A DNA stretch of 64,000 nucleotides from Flaccisagitta enflata (GCA_965153355.1 OZ231127.1:33914001-33978000); one strand, 5' to 3'; counted from the first letter of the stretch, positions 38,741 to 51,720 are shown. Numbers and translations: made by a program. Notes: generated from the sequence alone by a model not told the origin.

Positions 38741-39368
38741 ATGGCGGATCCAAGAGTTTTACTATCTTGGAAATAAAAATCTTCCGGCATGTTTACATGT
38801 ATATCTCAAGTTAGAATCAACCAATCATCAAAAAATTGGTGAGATAAATAAAGCCCTTCAAATTTGCAAGAGATCTACGCAAACCGCATCTTTCTAGCTC
38901 AATGCATTTGAAAGTTATTCAACTTTGATTGAAATACTTCAATTTCGCTTGTACTATTTCTCTACAAATTTTAAATGAGATCTCTTCACTGTTTTTCAAA
39001 TTTCTTCTAAATGCATTGAGCTAGACAGATGCGGTTTGCGCAGACAGCTTGCAAATTTGAAGGGCTTCATTTTAGTCACCGATTTTTTTATGATTTGATG
39101 TATCATTAAGTAGCTTTGAGTATAAATATAGTGGAAAAAAAAAATAAAAAAAATCGTGAAAAAGATCTGGAGACCCTCACTCCAAAATTACATCTTGAAG
39201 CTCTAAAAATCACTTCCCCAACAAATGGCGACCCTGATTTGGGCAAAAGGAGCTCAAACTAATTATTCATGGATTTATAACTGATTTATAACTGTTTTTA
39301 TGCCAATAAATACGTTTTTATTACAGGGCGGAAGATTTTTATTTCCAAGATAGTAGAAATCCGCCGAT
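38741..39368. mobile_element. 628 bp fold-back element
   Basis: The left arm ATGGCGGAT...ACTATCTTGGAAATAAAAATC pairs with the right arm ending ATCCGCCGAT. A second inner pairing covers CCCTTCAAATTTGCAAG and GCAAACCGCATCT (38860-38930 with 38995-39070). No open frame. Confidence 0.75.
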
Positions 39369-39369
39369 A

Positions 39370-40660
39370 AGAGAAACGAGATATTAATCCCTTCCTGACA
39401 TTTGCCTGTAACAGAAATAATATCCATTCTTGACATTTCTTTTAATTTCTTTTATTGGCAATAATGAAAATCTGTCTATAATAGATAGCATCAAATTGTC
39501 CCTTGACATTTGTTTTCTGTTGTTAAAACTGGCCATATCCCATACACATTTGATCTGTTTGAGAAAAAGGTCAAATCAGGGAATTTCGGATGCCTCTTGT
39601 TCCTCATTGTCATATAGATTGAAAAAGTATTTACAGAGGAGCACCGCTAGAGCGCACCCGCTAATAAGGCATGCCCGCCTATAAGGCATGCAGCTTACTG
39701 TCCCATGAGGGATTTTGTAGTTATTTCTATGTTGGCAATAAGGCAGCTTCACTGCTTCACTGTAAAGCAAAATTTGGCCAAGTCCCTTGCCAGGCATTTC
39801 GGGGTTCAACGGTATATTTGAAAACAATTGTAGTCCATTTCTAGACAGAGGAAAAATTTAGAGAAGTTCAGCAAAGTATTTGAGGTAAAAAAAGATGATG
39901 ATAAAACAATAAACTTTCTCGGTGTTCGCTATTGTGAGTAGCGCCGCTTCCTCAAGGACAGACCTGTACATTCTGTAGTAGCGAGTAGCGCCGCTACTCG
40001 GAAGATCATGAGGCATCTCGGAAATTTTTGAGAGAACAGAAGAAGAAGAAAAGAAGAAGATAAAAAGAGGAAGAAAAAGAGGAAAAAAAAGGAAAAGGAG
40101 AAGAGGAAGAAGAAGAAGAGAGAAAAGAAAGAGATGACAGGAAGAGGAAAATTTAAGAGAACCGAGAGGCAAACACAGACAGGCAGCCACATAAAAAAGA
40201 AGATAGGATGAATCAAAATGTTAACATGATATCACTTTATACTATTGTACTTTAGGGTGTGCACTTTACTGGCATAAAAGAAAAAAATACTGTTCTTTTA
40301 AGACTAGAAAGAAGAAAAAATTAGAAGTTATAGTTTAGATTACAGATCTAGATAAGTCGGAAGGTCCAAGTGGTTAAATCCTGCTACTCGGAAGGATAGA
40401 AGAATGTACAGGTCTGCTAAAGGAAAGGGTGAATTTGACCATAAAGACCAACATGAGGAACCTTGGATAAAAGACACAGCCCCTTCCCCAATCCAATGAG
40501 TTAATATCGCATTGAGTGAGTTGTATCCCTTCTTGTTATGAGATGAGAGACAGCTTGGTAGACTAGACTGATAATTTTGGACAATTTCAGAAATTTCACA
40601 ACTGGTTTATTACACCCATCTTTCATTTCAAATGTTTTTTATTAGAGAAAAAAAGGTATG
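39370..40660. other. Unassigned sequence
   Basis: Purine-rich GAAGAA stretch at 40035-40120. A GTAGCGCCGCTACTCG-type palindrome recurs (39935-40010). No gene recognised. Confidence 0.4.
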
Positions 40661-40661
40661 T

Positions 40662-40865
<204 letters not shown>

Positions 40866-41211
40866 TCTTACTTTCTCTCCTTTCTCCCCCCAAAAATTCT
40901 CTGCGCGCTTCACCTGACTAGTTTCACCAATTCTAGCGATTGGCGAAAAATAGAAAAGAAAAGCCGCGCGCCGCGGTAAAAGAAGAAAGACCAAATTCTC
41001 CGCATACTTTTTTCACCCAGCAGATCCGAAATTAAACACACAATGTAACGATTTTGTGTTTGTGACAGCGTTACATGAATTCGCTTTAATCATTAGGCCA
41101 GTCGGCGTTTCCTCGAGGGGACAGCGTGAGAAGTCGTCAGATGGAACGTTACGTTAGTTTCTGCTTTGCTTTGATTTGCTTTACTCCCAGATTTCAATTT
41201 CTTTATTTATC

Positions 41212-41355
41212 TTTTTAGTCGCGGACACGCGACTCTACACCTTGCCGTGTCGGTCGGTCCGTCCGTAACATTTTTGAATTGCGAGCGGTTTTTGCATTAC
41301 TGCTCCTGCCAAACCGTCCGCGACTGGATTGCCGTGTATCCGGCCTTGTTTTTTT
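41212..41355 (-). mobile_element. Family H copy, short
   Basis: Hairpin AGTCGCG-GACA-CGCGACT, short GTCGGTCGGTCC tract, and end GCCGTGTATCCGGCCTTG. One of the most compact intact copies (about 140 bp). Confidence 0.7.
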
Positions 41356-41514
41356 GTGGTGCAAAATTTGTCGAATTTTTGAAAAGTGTGTCCCCCCTCT
41401 TTTTTGTGTATGTTTCAGCACCTGCCATTATCGGCTCAATATGTGATCGGCTCAATATGTCATGAAAAAAATTCGTAACAACTGACAAGTTACTGTACAA
41501 TATAACAAGTGGAT

Positions 41515-41710
41515 TTTGTTTCTTTGCCATTCTTCACTTCAATGGTTTGGTGCCATGCCATTCTTCAATTTACAAGGGTTTTTTTATGTCATTTTGCACC
41601 TTGTGGTTTTTATTTCATGCCATTCTTCACATTATAAGATTTTTCCCATGCCATTCTTCACTCAATGGGTTTTATTTCATACTGTTCTTCACTTCATAGG
41701 TCTTTTTTTA
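41515..41710 (+). repeat. Minisatellite with ATGCCATTCTTCAC core
   Basis: Five to six diverged units of 33-40 bp carrying (A)TGCCATTCTTCA followed by a GGTTTT or GGTCTT stretch. Confidence 0.65.
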
Positions 41711-42146
41711 CTACACTAGTCAAAGTAAATATGTTTCAAAGCACCTGCAATTCACTTGATTGGCAAAAGCCATCGGTTTATTCCTAAATAAGATAGCAAA
41801 TTGTTTCCACGATAGCTTTTGCATCTAAGTAACCCGCCTCAAAAATTTCAAAATTATTCCTACTTAGTATTTTCTGTCAACACTACTTCAAACTTGCCCA
41901 AAGTCCTAAATCTATTTCTTTGTTTATTATTTCTTGAAGAAGACACTTTTAAATCAATCATTTCTTGATTCACTTGTCCTATCGACCTGTAAAATTAGTC
42001 AATCAATCAATCATTCATCCATTCATTCATTCACCATATCATTTTTAGTCACCACAAACGACAATTCACGCATTTCCATGCCCGTACATTGTCATATGGA
42101 TTTTTTTCCGGCAAAGTGTCTAACTGTGGTTCTAGATTTGTCAAAC

Positions 42147-42345
42147 AACAAGGCCGGATACACGGCCATCAGTTGCGGACGGGTGGGCAGGGGCGGGAAT
42201 GCAACTGTCCGCAACTAAAAATATTCTAAAACGCTCATTTCCTCACTTTTCGACTCGTGTCCACGGACCGACAGACCGACCGACCGACCAACGGACCGAC
42301 GGACGGACAAAGCCTCTTATAGAGTTGCGTGTCCGCAACTAAAAA
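42147..42345 (+). mobile_element. Family H copy, AGTTGCG hairpin subfamily
   Basis: Starts CAAGGCCGGATACACGGCC, has an ACCGACC tract, and ends AGTTGCG-TGTC-CGCAACT. Compared with AGTCGCG copies, both arms have changed in a complementary way. Confidence 0.7.
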
Positions 42346-42554
42346 GGAAAGAAAACCTTACGTAGCGAGTTTTTCTTCGTTTTAAAAGAAAACCTTATTT
42401 CGTATGATTTTTTTTCTTTTTTTTTGGTTATATCAGTAATGAGTTGACAATCGATTTGGAGGTGCAAAGGACAGCTAGACCCAAACAGACAACATAACAA
42501 TATTCCATCCAACCCATCTCTCTTTCTCTCTCTTCCTCTCTTTTTTCCTTTTTT

Positions 42555-42801
<247 letters not shown>

Positions 42802-42844
42802 CTCCAAACATCTTCCTCTTTAATCATCCTTTTTTTTTTCATGC

Positions 42845-44045
42845 ATTAATTTTGCATGTCTACTCGAGCTTCAGCCAAGGCACTCGACCCCGGCCATACA
42901 TACATATATAGCGCATTGTCATAATTACACCTTGAGCCGCATGGTTAAAATTCCTCGCATCAATGCATCCTCGGAGACAAAGGACATTTTAGCCATCGCG
43001 CTCTAGATGAAAAAAAAATGCTGTTGCTCATATATACAGTGGAGTATGATTCGATATAGAAATAGATCCAAAATCTCAGATGGAAAATCAGATTCCATGT
43101 CCTAAAGTCGGGCCTGTCATGATAGCGGGGTGCTTCAATGCACATGGATGTCTTTGATAAGGTCTTTATCGTTGCCATATCGCCGCTTTTTTGATGCTAT
43201 TTTCATTCCAACCCACTCTCCTATTGCAGTCCACGCAATGCACAGCCGTTATCTCCAAATGCTACTTGCCTTTTTCCCGACCGCGATCGCATGAACTGTT
43301 CTAATGAGATATTTTGTGATTCAAATTAAGGTCTTGACATAATAGAGCTGTCATCAGTATGCAGATCTTATCATGAGCAGTAATTCAATATATGTTCGAA
43401 AAACGATATCCCCAAAAATACTGTGCTTCCAATGTAACACAACGCATGTTCGTAGACCACTGTACATAGACTATGTTACGGTTGAACTCCCACTGCGCTG
43501 GATGGGTAGGTGCTTCCATGACGCATCCGCTCTTCGACTCCCCCACTTACATCCCATCAAATCATTTCTCTTCATCCTCCTCCTCATTCTCCTCCTCCCC
43601 TCCTCCTCCTCCTCCTCCTCCTCCTCCTCCTCCTCATCCTCCTTTCTCTTCTTCCACCTTTCCTGCCCTCTCTTCCCACCTCACGCTTCTTCTCTCTTTC
43701 TCATCATCCATCTGAATATTCTCTCATTTTCATCCTCCCAATTTCTTTCATCGTCCTCATCCTCATCCTCTCTTTTTAATCACCTCTTTCTAAATTACTT
43801 GCTTCTACTCCTCCTCCTCTTCCTCTTTCGCCTCCTTTTCCTGGTGTGGCTACTTTTACCGCTCATCGCAGTTTTCGGCTTTCTGAGTTTTTCATGTTCA
43901 TTTCTGTTGGTCATGTCATGTCATGATGCTTTTATATTTGTCCGTCTAGATCTGTCTAATTCTGTCTGTCTATCGGACATTTAGTTTCAGTCTCTATCTT
44001 TTACCTTCAACTTTTTTTCTCCACTCTTCTTGTTCTCTTCTTTTT
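42845..44045. other. Unassigned sequence
   Basis: Contains TACAGTGGAGTATGATTCG at 43035 (possible weak Tigger-like start) and (CTC)n at 43597-43640. No gene recognised. Confidence 0.4.
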
Positions 44046-44135
44046 TCTTTCTTTTCTTTTCTTTTCTTTTCTTTTCTTTTCTTTTCTTTTCTTTTCTTTT
44101 CTTTTCTTTTCTTTTCTTTTCTTTTCTTTTCTTTC
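44046..44135 (+). repeat. (CTTTT)n microsatellite
   Basis: Pure pentanucleotide array of about 17 units. Confidence 0.95.
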
Positions 44136-44550
44136 TCTCTTTTTGACTCGTTATCTTTTTCTTTTTCTTTGTTTTTTCTTTTTCTTAATCTTTTTCTACT
44201 TTTTGTTCCTCCGTTTCTTTCTCTCTTTCTATCTTGCACTCTCGCCTTCTCTCGCCTTCTTCTTTTTCTCGTGCCTGTCCATCCTCATTAATCGAGGTCG
44301 GGTCATTATGTGTTGCATCTTTGAAGGCGACTTCCTGTTTCCGTCTTTTCGTCCGTAACGATTACGATCAACTTATCCGTCGGCCGTCATTTTGCACAAC
44401 GGTTGGACGAACGATTCCGGCTCGCTTATGTGCTGCTGCTGCATGAACCATTTTGAACAATATTGCAGAAATCGTGGCAATCGTTTTTAAAAGAAATAGG
44501 TCTGGGGCATCAAGTAATCACTACTGAGCTACGAAAAATACTTTCAGTTA

Positions 44551-44852
44551 TACAGTCTATGGACATTTCGATATTTGTAGATATGTCAGCAGTTTGGCAT
44601 ATCTCAACCCCTTGAGATCACTCATTCTGAGATATTTCAACCCGTTGAGATCTCTCATTCTGGCACATTTCAACGCGTTAAGATCTCTCATTCAACTGAG
44701 ATAAATCTTGGACATGAGAGATCTCAACATGTTGAAATGTGCTAAAATGAGAGATCTCAACGGGTTGAAATATCCCAGAATGAGTGATCTCAAGAGGTTG
44801 AGATATGCCAAACTGCTGACATATCTACAAATATGGAAATGTCCACTGACTG
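44551..44852. mobile_element. 302 bp palindromic MITE, same termini family, internal repeats
   Basis: CAGTCTATGGACATTT start and AAATGTCCACTGACTG end, flanked by TATA on both sides (44547-44550, 44853-44856). Nearly the whole element is an inverted repeat. Each arm contains three to four copies of a unit with GAGATCTCTCATTCTG and a TCAACCCGTTGA core. Confidence 0.8.
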
Positions 44853-44903
44853 TATAAGCAAAGACTTAGCTTTCATATCCGGTTGGATTTCAACCTCGCA
44901 GCC

Positions 44904-44919
44904 TTGTTGTTGTTGTTAA

Positions 44920-45006
<87 letters not shown>

Positions 45007-45040
45007 CGTTGTCGTTGTCGTTGTTGTTGTTGTTGTTGTC
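44904..45040 (+). repeat. (GTT)n microsatellite
   Basis: Trinucleotide array with GTC variants near 45005-45020. A similar mix occurs at 19026-19058. Confidence 0.95.
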
Positions 45041-45268
45041 TCCTCGCGCTTCCCATATTGGAGCTACCGTCTTCCTCACGCAACAGAGTCGAGTCAATGC
45101 AATGACGAAGCAGCATCCTTACTCATCTTACTAGAAGTAGAACTCATCTTTTGATGGACATGTCCCGCATCTGTTGACCCGTTTAACCCTACCCAAATTT
45201 GAGGAGACGAACGCTCTGGAATAAAAAATGAAAATACGGGGCGCATCTTCTCTTTGTCTGCTATACAT

Positions 45269-45715
<447 letters not shown>

Positions 45716-46311
45716 GTGCCCCAACCCCCCAACGAGATTGGAGAGGATGCACTTTCGAATCGTCATATCGGTAATCCGACTTCCAACTTCAAATCATCAA
45801 CTTACTGACTCTGCCGCGTACCATGTGGAGCGGAACAATTAGCGCCGTTTGGCAGTAACGACGCGCCCTGCTGCGGCGCACAACAGGTAGAAACTGAGCG
45901 GTTCAGCCTCTAAACAATTTTGCATGCACCATCTTTGAAATTTTGTCCCATCAATTTTTTTTCTGTTTTACTATCCTGTTACCGAATGCTTGATTTGATC
46001 AGTAAGACTAAGAGTCAGACCTGGAATAGCGCGGACGGAGAGATTGGCACTATTTTTTTATAGAGGATAGACGCGTTTCAATTCGACGATATCAAACACC
46101 GTAAGGCTGCAAAATTTGATAGGACGTGTAAGATAATTTGTTGGGGTCCATTCTTCTTTAGTTGAGGAACTAATAGTAATTTTTCTGTTGATGTATCATA
46201 GGCCTATGATACTTCAAGTAGGAAAAGGCGATCAAATTTAGAAAACCTTATAGGGAAGCAGAATCAAGTGAGTCCAATAGAATATCTTTTTTTTAATCTT
46301 TCGTTTTTCTT

Positions 46312-46375
46312 GTTAGTCGCGTGCTACGCGACTCTACACCACACTTTGTCCATCGATTCGTCGGTCCATCACACT
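46312..46375 (-). mobile_element. Family H fragment
   Basis: Hairpin AGTCGCGTGCTACGCGACT and a short tetranucleotide tract only. Directly abuts the left arm of the 46404-50388 structure, where a second hairpin-like arm (ATGCGTCCTCGCAACT) appears. Confidence 0.5.
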
Positions 46376-47467
46376 TTACTTTTTAGATGCGTCCTCGCAA
46401 CTCTACACATGGACGCAAAATACAGCGTGATGAGGCGCCAAAAGTTTTAGCACCCCCCACTACAGCCAATTTGGCTGAATGAAATTTCTTTTTGAAAGTT
46501 GTTTTGAGTCACTAAGGGGACACACTGTTCCCATACAGCGACTTAATCAGACTTGAGTGTCTGGGTTGGTGATTGATGGGGAAGTGTTCTCCAATATTAT
46601 GTGAACATCAGCCACTATCTGGTAAGTTTTTTGGAAAGCAAAATTTTCGTAAAACACCCCTTGCTGCCTGGAAGGAAAACCGGTCAGGTAGTGGCTTTTT
46701 TATTTTCATAGTTTACCTTGTTTTGTTCATAACTTTGGAACAGATTGATCAAAATACCTGGGATTGGACTCGTTTGCAAGATATTTTGAAGTAAATTATG
46801 AAAAATATATCAAAAATGGGTAGTCACCTTGCAAAAGCTCTCTTGAGGCTGTCAAAAGAGACCTAAATGGTAAGAATTGTCAAAAATGACAACCCATGAT
46901 TTTTTATGTCAAACGCAAGAGTCGTACCTCGCTGCTCCATAACTGATCCGGGATGACTTATCATTAACTAAGTTGATGATTTGGTACCCAAAGGGCCCAC
47001 CAACAGAGCTCTCAGGGCCCGAAATTAAAACAAAAATGCCTAAATCTATTTAAATATTGACATTCATGTTTATTCCTTAAGTGCGCCAACGCACCTCTAT
47101 CTGAAGCTTTGTCTCTTGGTTGGTTAATTGATTGGCTGGTTGATTGGTCAGTTGGTCGGTTGGTTGGTTGGTCAGTTGGTTGTCAATGGCTGGTGAACTG
47201 GAACCTAGGAGGCATTATTCCCATGAATGATTCAACAAGCCCATCCCGGCAACTCGATGTGTCATCTGCATGATTTTTGAAAAGGACGTGACAAACATAT
47301 GGGCTGATGGACCAACTGACAGATGGACAAACCCTCCTATAGGGATACGATGATGCATTTAAAAACCAATGGTGTCTTAAGAATCATGTTGCTTATTTTC
47401 TAGGTGGTGATTCAATCCTGGGGAGACACGATAAAGCATTTGCTATCACTTTTAGCTATTTTTTTTT

Positions 47468-47545
47468 TAGTCGCGTGCTAGCCGTGCTACGTGACCCTGC
47501 ACCCTGCTTTGTCAGTCGGTCGGTTGGTTGGTTGGTCGGTCCCCT
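47468..47545 (-). mobile_element. Family H fragment joined to a family F element
   Basis: AGTCGCGTGCTAGCCGTGCTACGTGAC, then (GGTC/GGTT)n running directly into the CCTTTTGGGCAGTGGCC start of a family F element. Confidence 0.5.
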
Positions 47546-47547
47546 TT

Positions 47548-48016
47548 TGGGCAGTGGCCGATGACCTATGCTTTCACACAGGAGAAATTTCTCCTTCTCC
47601 TTTTTGGGCAGCGGCCCCCCAAATCCCAGTCTTGAGGCCCAAATCCCAGCTTCAAGGCCCAAATCCTAGCCTCAAGGCCTAAATCCTAGCCTGGAGGCCC
47701 ATATTTCAGTCTTGAAGCCCAAATCTCAGCCTCAATGTCAAAATCTCAGCCAAGAGGCCCAGATCCCGGCCTTGAGGCCCAAATCTCAGCCTCCAGGCTA
47801 GGATTTGGGCCTTGAGGCTAGGATTTGGGCCTCGAGGCAAGGGTGCCACAGGCCTTGACTGGGTTGACCTCAAGACAGGATTTGGGGCCTCGAGACTGGG
47901 AGGCCAGGCCTCGAGACTGAAGTTGAGAAGGCAGGAGAGGAGGAGGAGGAAGAAGAAAATCCCCCATACGTGTGAAAGCATAGGTCATCGACCCCTTCGG
48001 GGCCGCTGCCCTGCTC
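47548..48016. repeat. Family F fold-back element, AAATCCCAGCC minisatellite type
   Basis: TIRs GGGCAGTGGCCGATGACC...TATGCTTTCACAC and its complement ending at GGGGCCGCTGCCC. Between them, units like GAGGCCCAAATCCCAGCC run forward to about 47800 and inverted to about 47930. Confidence 0.65.
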
Positions 48017-48134
48017 CCCCCTCAACCTAACCACAACCTACCTAGGCAGGGCACGGGTACCGCTGACCATCTAACGCTTTTGCGACTATTCTTCTTCATC
48101 TTCTCCTCCGTCCACCCCCTTCAAAGCTCATATT

Positions 48135-48806
48135 GTTGCGTTTGGGCTCAAATCCAAACCTTGAGGCCCAAATCCTAGTCTCGAGGCCCAAATTCTGGCC
48201 TCAAAGGCCCAAACTCTCGCCTTGAAGCTCGAATCCCCACCTCAAAGTTCAAATCCAAGCTTAGAGGCTCAAATCCCAGCCTTGAGGCTCAATTCCCAAC
48301 ATCGAGGCTCAAATCCCAGCCTCAAGGCTCAAATCCCAGCCTTGAGGCTCAAATCTTAACGCAAGACTCAAATTCAGCCTCAAGGCTCATATTCCATCCT
48401 CGATGCTCATTCCAACCTCAAGGCTCAAATCCCAACCTCAAGCCTCAATAACCTCAAGCCTCAAATTCCAGCCATGAGGCTCAAATCACAGCCTCGGGCT
48501 CAATCCTGGCCTCGAGGCTCAAATCACAGCCTCGGGCTCAAATCACAGCCTCGAGGCATAAATCGCCGAGGCTCAAATTACAGCCTTAAGGCTCAATTCC
48601 CACTTGAGGCTCAAATCACAGCCAGACTCAATTTCCAGCCAAGCTCAAATTCCATTATTGATGCTCACTTTCAAGCCTAGATCCTCAAAACTTACTAAGC
48701 ATAGGTCATCGGCCCCTTCAGAGCTGCTGCCCCTCTCAGCATCACACAACATATACTCACATAGGGGCAACGGGTACCGCTGACGTTCTAACGCTTTTGC
48801 GACTAC
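48135..48806 (+). repeat. Family F repeat: long minisatellite plus right end
   Basis: About 25 diverged units of CTCAAATCCCAGCCTCGAGG (48140-48700), then AAGCATAGGTCATCGGCCCC, GCTGCCCCTCTC and the conserved tail GGGCAACGGGTACCGCTGAC ... GCTTTTGCGAC. Confidence 0.6.
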
Positions 48807-48900
48807 AGTGGACTACCGCATTTTTGTCACCTGATTTAACGACATTTCGGATTTAACAGCCAAGTTTCTTTAGTCCCAAATTTCTTCGTGCAAATGCTCA
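48807..48900 (+). mobile_element. Tigger-like end fragment
   Basis: TACAGTGGACTACCGCATTT followed by a GATTTAACGACATTTCGG block. The matching opposite end is not seen nearby. Confidence 0.35.
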
Positions 48901-49059
48901 AACAAAAGGTGAGCCTTGGGAATGACCAGTAACTTTAAATCTAACCAAGCACGTTTAAAATCAGCAATGTATCTTCTGTAATGCGGGTCGACGTCGTAAC
49001 TGAAGCGACTTGAAACAAGAACGCTCGATTAATTGAAATGTACACCCCGCGGAATGAGT

Positions 49060-49620
49060 GAATGAATGAATGAATGAATAAATGAATAAATGAGTGAAAG
49101 AATGAATGAAAGAATGAATGCATGAATGAATGAATAGATGAATTGAATGAATAAATGAATGAATCAATAAATGAATGAATGAACAAACAAACGAATGAAT
49201 GAATGAATGAATGAATGAATGAATGAATGAATGTATAAAACATAATTACAAAGGGGAAAGCTATATTGATTAAGAGTGTCTTCTGAGATCTTATGAAAAC
49301 ATGACTGACAGATCGAAATGTAAACTGATCAACAAATGTACAGACAAACTGACAGCCTAACCATGAATGAATGAATAAATGAATGAATGAATGAATGAAT
49401 GAATGAATGAATGAATGAATAAATGAATGAATGAATGAATAAATGAATGAATGAATGAATGAATGAATGAATGAATGAACGAATGAATGAATAAATGTAT
49501 AAAACATGATTACAAAGGAGAAAGAAATATTGATTGAGAGTGTTTTCAGAGATCTTATGAAAACATGACTGACAGATCGAAATGTAAACTGACCAACGGA
49601 TGGACAGACAGACAGACAAA
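49060..49620 (-). repeat. Two-copy tandem repeat of (GAAT)n plus a 120 bp block
   Basis: The block with ACATGACTGACAGATCGAAA and TGTATAAAACAT occurs at about 49233-49352 and again at 49496-49618, each preceded by a (GAAT)n tract. Confidence 0.75.
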
Positions 49621-50083
49621 CTGCAAAGCTGACCAAAAGACAGGCCAATGGACTGGATTCCATTTAGATACGCAAGGATTTCATGATTTGGGGAGGCAAA
49701 AAAAATAAAGACACAGATTTCAGTCAGTTACAAGCATTTGGCCTGTGTTGGAACTCCTTTACATACTCTCAAAGGGGCTGATATCTCTCATGATGGATTT
49801 TTTCATAAAATATAACCAAATATCTTCAAATCGAGACTATCTCCAAGTATTTTGGCCAATTTGTTTAGAAATTATTCTTGAAACAAGGTTAGCTTTCCGT
49901 TGTATGGATACCACCACCTGACCTGTTTTTGTTCTCGATGATAGAGGGCATTTCACGAAAAGTTTGCTTTAAAAAAAACTTACCAAATAGTGAGTGATGT
50001 TCCCCACACACCACTGAACACTTCTCCGCCGATCAGTACTGCAGACGCTCAAGTCTGATTAAATCGCTATATGGGAACAGCGT

Positions 50084-50267
50084 GGGGAATATGAGTGGCG
50101 TCATCAGAGGGAATTTTGAGATTGTACCAAGATCCTTGAAATTTATCACTTTTTACTCTGTTTTCTGTACTTTTTAAAGAGTGTATATTTTATGAGTAGA
50201 AATGATAAATTTCAAGGTTTTAGTTACAATCTCAAAAATCGCTCTGATGACGCCATTTGTATTCCCC
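50084..50267. mobile_element. 184 bp fold-back MITE nested in a TIR arm
   Basis: GGGGAATATGAGTGGCGTCA start and TGACGCCATTTGTATTCCCC end; arms also share GAAATTTATCA and AATCTCAAAA blocks. The equivalent position in the left arm (near 46516) lacks it. Confidence 0.7.
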
Positions 50268-50387
50268 TAAGATACTTGAAACGACTCTCCATAAGAATTT
50301 TCAATCAGCCAATATGGCTGTGGTGGGGGTGCTAAATTTTTTTTTGGCTTTTGACGCCTCATCACGCTGCATTTTGCGTCCATGTGT

Positions 50388-50608
50388 ATAATAGGCTGTG
50401 TCCGTTGGTCGGATGGTCGGTAACGCATTCTTAAAAAGCATCATTTCAATAGCAAAGTGGTAACTACCTAGTAAAAGAAGTAAACATTAAATGATCTATT
50501 CATCAAAACATTCATTCATAGAATAACATTCATTCATGAAATCATTCATTCTTAAAAATCATTCATTCAAAGAGGACGCGTTGTTGGCCTACATGGCCTT
50601 GTTTTTAC
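50388..50608 (-). mobile_element. Family H copy, diverged
   Basis: TATAATAGGCTGTGTCCG, GGTCGGATGGTCGG tract, (ATTC)n-like middle, and GGCCTACATGGCCTTGTTTTT end. Similar to the 9152-9278 subfamily. Confidence 0.45.
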
Positions 50609-50675
50609 TTTTTTTTTTACTTCTTCGGTGTTTACGGGTGATCTTTGCATTATTGATCATGCCCAAATGCTTAGC

Positions 50676-51165
50676 CTTTTTGGGCAGCGGCCCCGAAAGG
50701 GACAAAGTCCTGGAGAACACAGTTTGTCCATACATCCGTCCGTTAGTCCCCCTCAGGCCCTCTCAGGCCTGAAATCTGCCTTCTCAGGCCTGAAATCTGC
50801 CCTCTCAGGCGTGAAATCTGCCCTCTCAGGCCTTGAATCTGCCCTCTCAGGCCTTGAATCTGCCCTCTCAGGATTGAAATCTACCCTCTCCGGCCTGAAG
50901 TCTGCCCTCTCAGGCCTGAAACCTGTCCTCTGAGAGGCCTTAAATATCAGTTCCAGGTCTGGGGGACAGGACTCGGAAGGAGGGCAATTTCAGGCTGAGA
51001 AGCCTGGGAAAGTTGATGGACAGACGGATGGACGAACAAAAGTCCCCTGTGTTCCTGTGCTACCATGCCCATCAGGCCATACCCTGCTTCCTCTCACTCT
51101 GATTCACAACCATGCAAAGCAGGGAAACGGGTATCGCTGACCACATATTGCCCTTGAGCGACCTG
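50676..51165. repeat. Family F repeat with about nine CTCTCAGGCCTGAAATCTGC units
   Basis: GGGCAGCGGCCCCGAAAGGG, ACAAAGTCCTGGAGAACACA, a unit array at 50745-50945, a short inverted arm, CAAAAGTCCCCTGTGTTCC, and the tail AAACGGGTATCGCTGACCAC at about 51125-51145. Confidence 0.6.
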
Positions 51166-51226
51166 TTTCATCACTGCCCCTGCCCACCCGCACACATTTT
51201 GGGTAACCGTTTATCCGGCCTTGTTC
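51164..51226 (-). mobile_element. Family H fragment (one end only)
   Basis: CTGCCCCTGCCCACCCGCAC followed by a TTATCCGGCCTTGTT end; the hairpin and microsatellite half is missing. Confidence 0.5.
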
Positions 51227-51463
51227 TCCTTAATCTAGATTTCGAGTAGAAGCAATAACAATTAGAAGGTTCGGCCCCAATCAGTTTAGTCTCACCTTCC
51301 TTTTCTTAATTTCCTCCCGTCTGTTTAGAGAAGTTGCAGCTTCAACAAACACAACAACCAAAGAGACGAGATGAGGACCACCTTGGCTCACTCCTGCCTT
51401 CTTTTTCACCTCTGTTTCTGTCTTTCTCTGTCTCTTTCTCCGTCTTTCCGTCTGTTCAATTGT

Positions 51464-51720
51464 CTTTTTAGTCGCGTGCTACGCGACTCTATGAGCCACT
51501 TTTCGGTCGGTCGGTCGGTCCGTCGGTCGGTCCGTCGGTCACAAAACTGTTTTAAAGGCTTTTTAAAGCGTTTCGCGTCTCTAATTGGTAGAGAAGGAAC
51601 TTAGTGCAGTAAACTGCCATTTCAAATGTCTTTTTGAAAAAAATTGTTTGTCTGTCTGTCTGCCTGACTTTTTTGAAAGTGCCGACGCACGCGACTTAGG
51701 TCTAATGACCTTGTTTTTTA
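51464..51720 (-). mobile_element. Family H copy
   Basis: Hairpin AGTCGCGTGCTACGCGACT, (GTCG/GTCC)n tract at about 51504-51540, and end in GACGCACGCGACTTAGG and ACCTTGTTTTTT. Confidence 0.65.

Larger units (their letters stand above)
46404..50388. mobile_element. 4 kb structure with 400-600 bp terminal inverted repeats
   Basis: Left arm about 46404-46813, right arm about 49793-50388, inverted and similar along their length: TACACATGGACGCAAAATAC outermost, AGCCAATTTGGCTG, TGTTCCCATACAGCGA, GTCAGGTAGTGG. The right arm is longer because another fold-back (50084-50267) is inserted in it. The interior holds two family F repeats and a (GAAT)n duplication but no transposase, so it is a non-autonomous or eroded element, or two opposed copies of one repeat. 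Confidence 0.65.

Noticed and set aside
43373-43984. 203-codon Ser/Leu/Pro-rich frame
   Set aside because: Driven by (CTC)n and (TCC)n tracts; no start context or domain.
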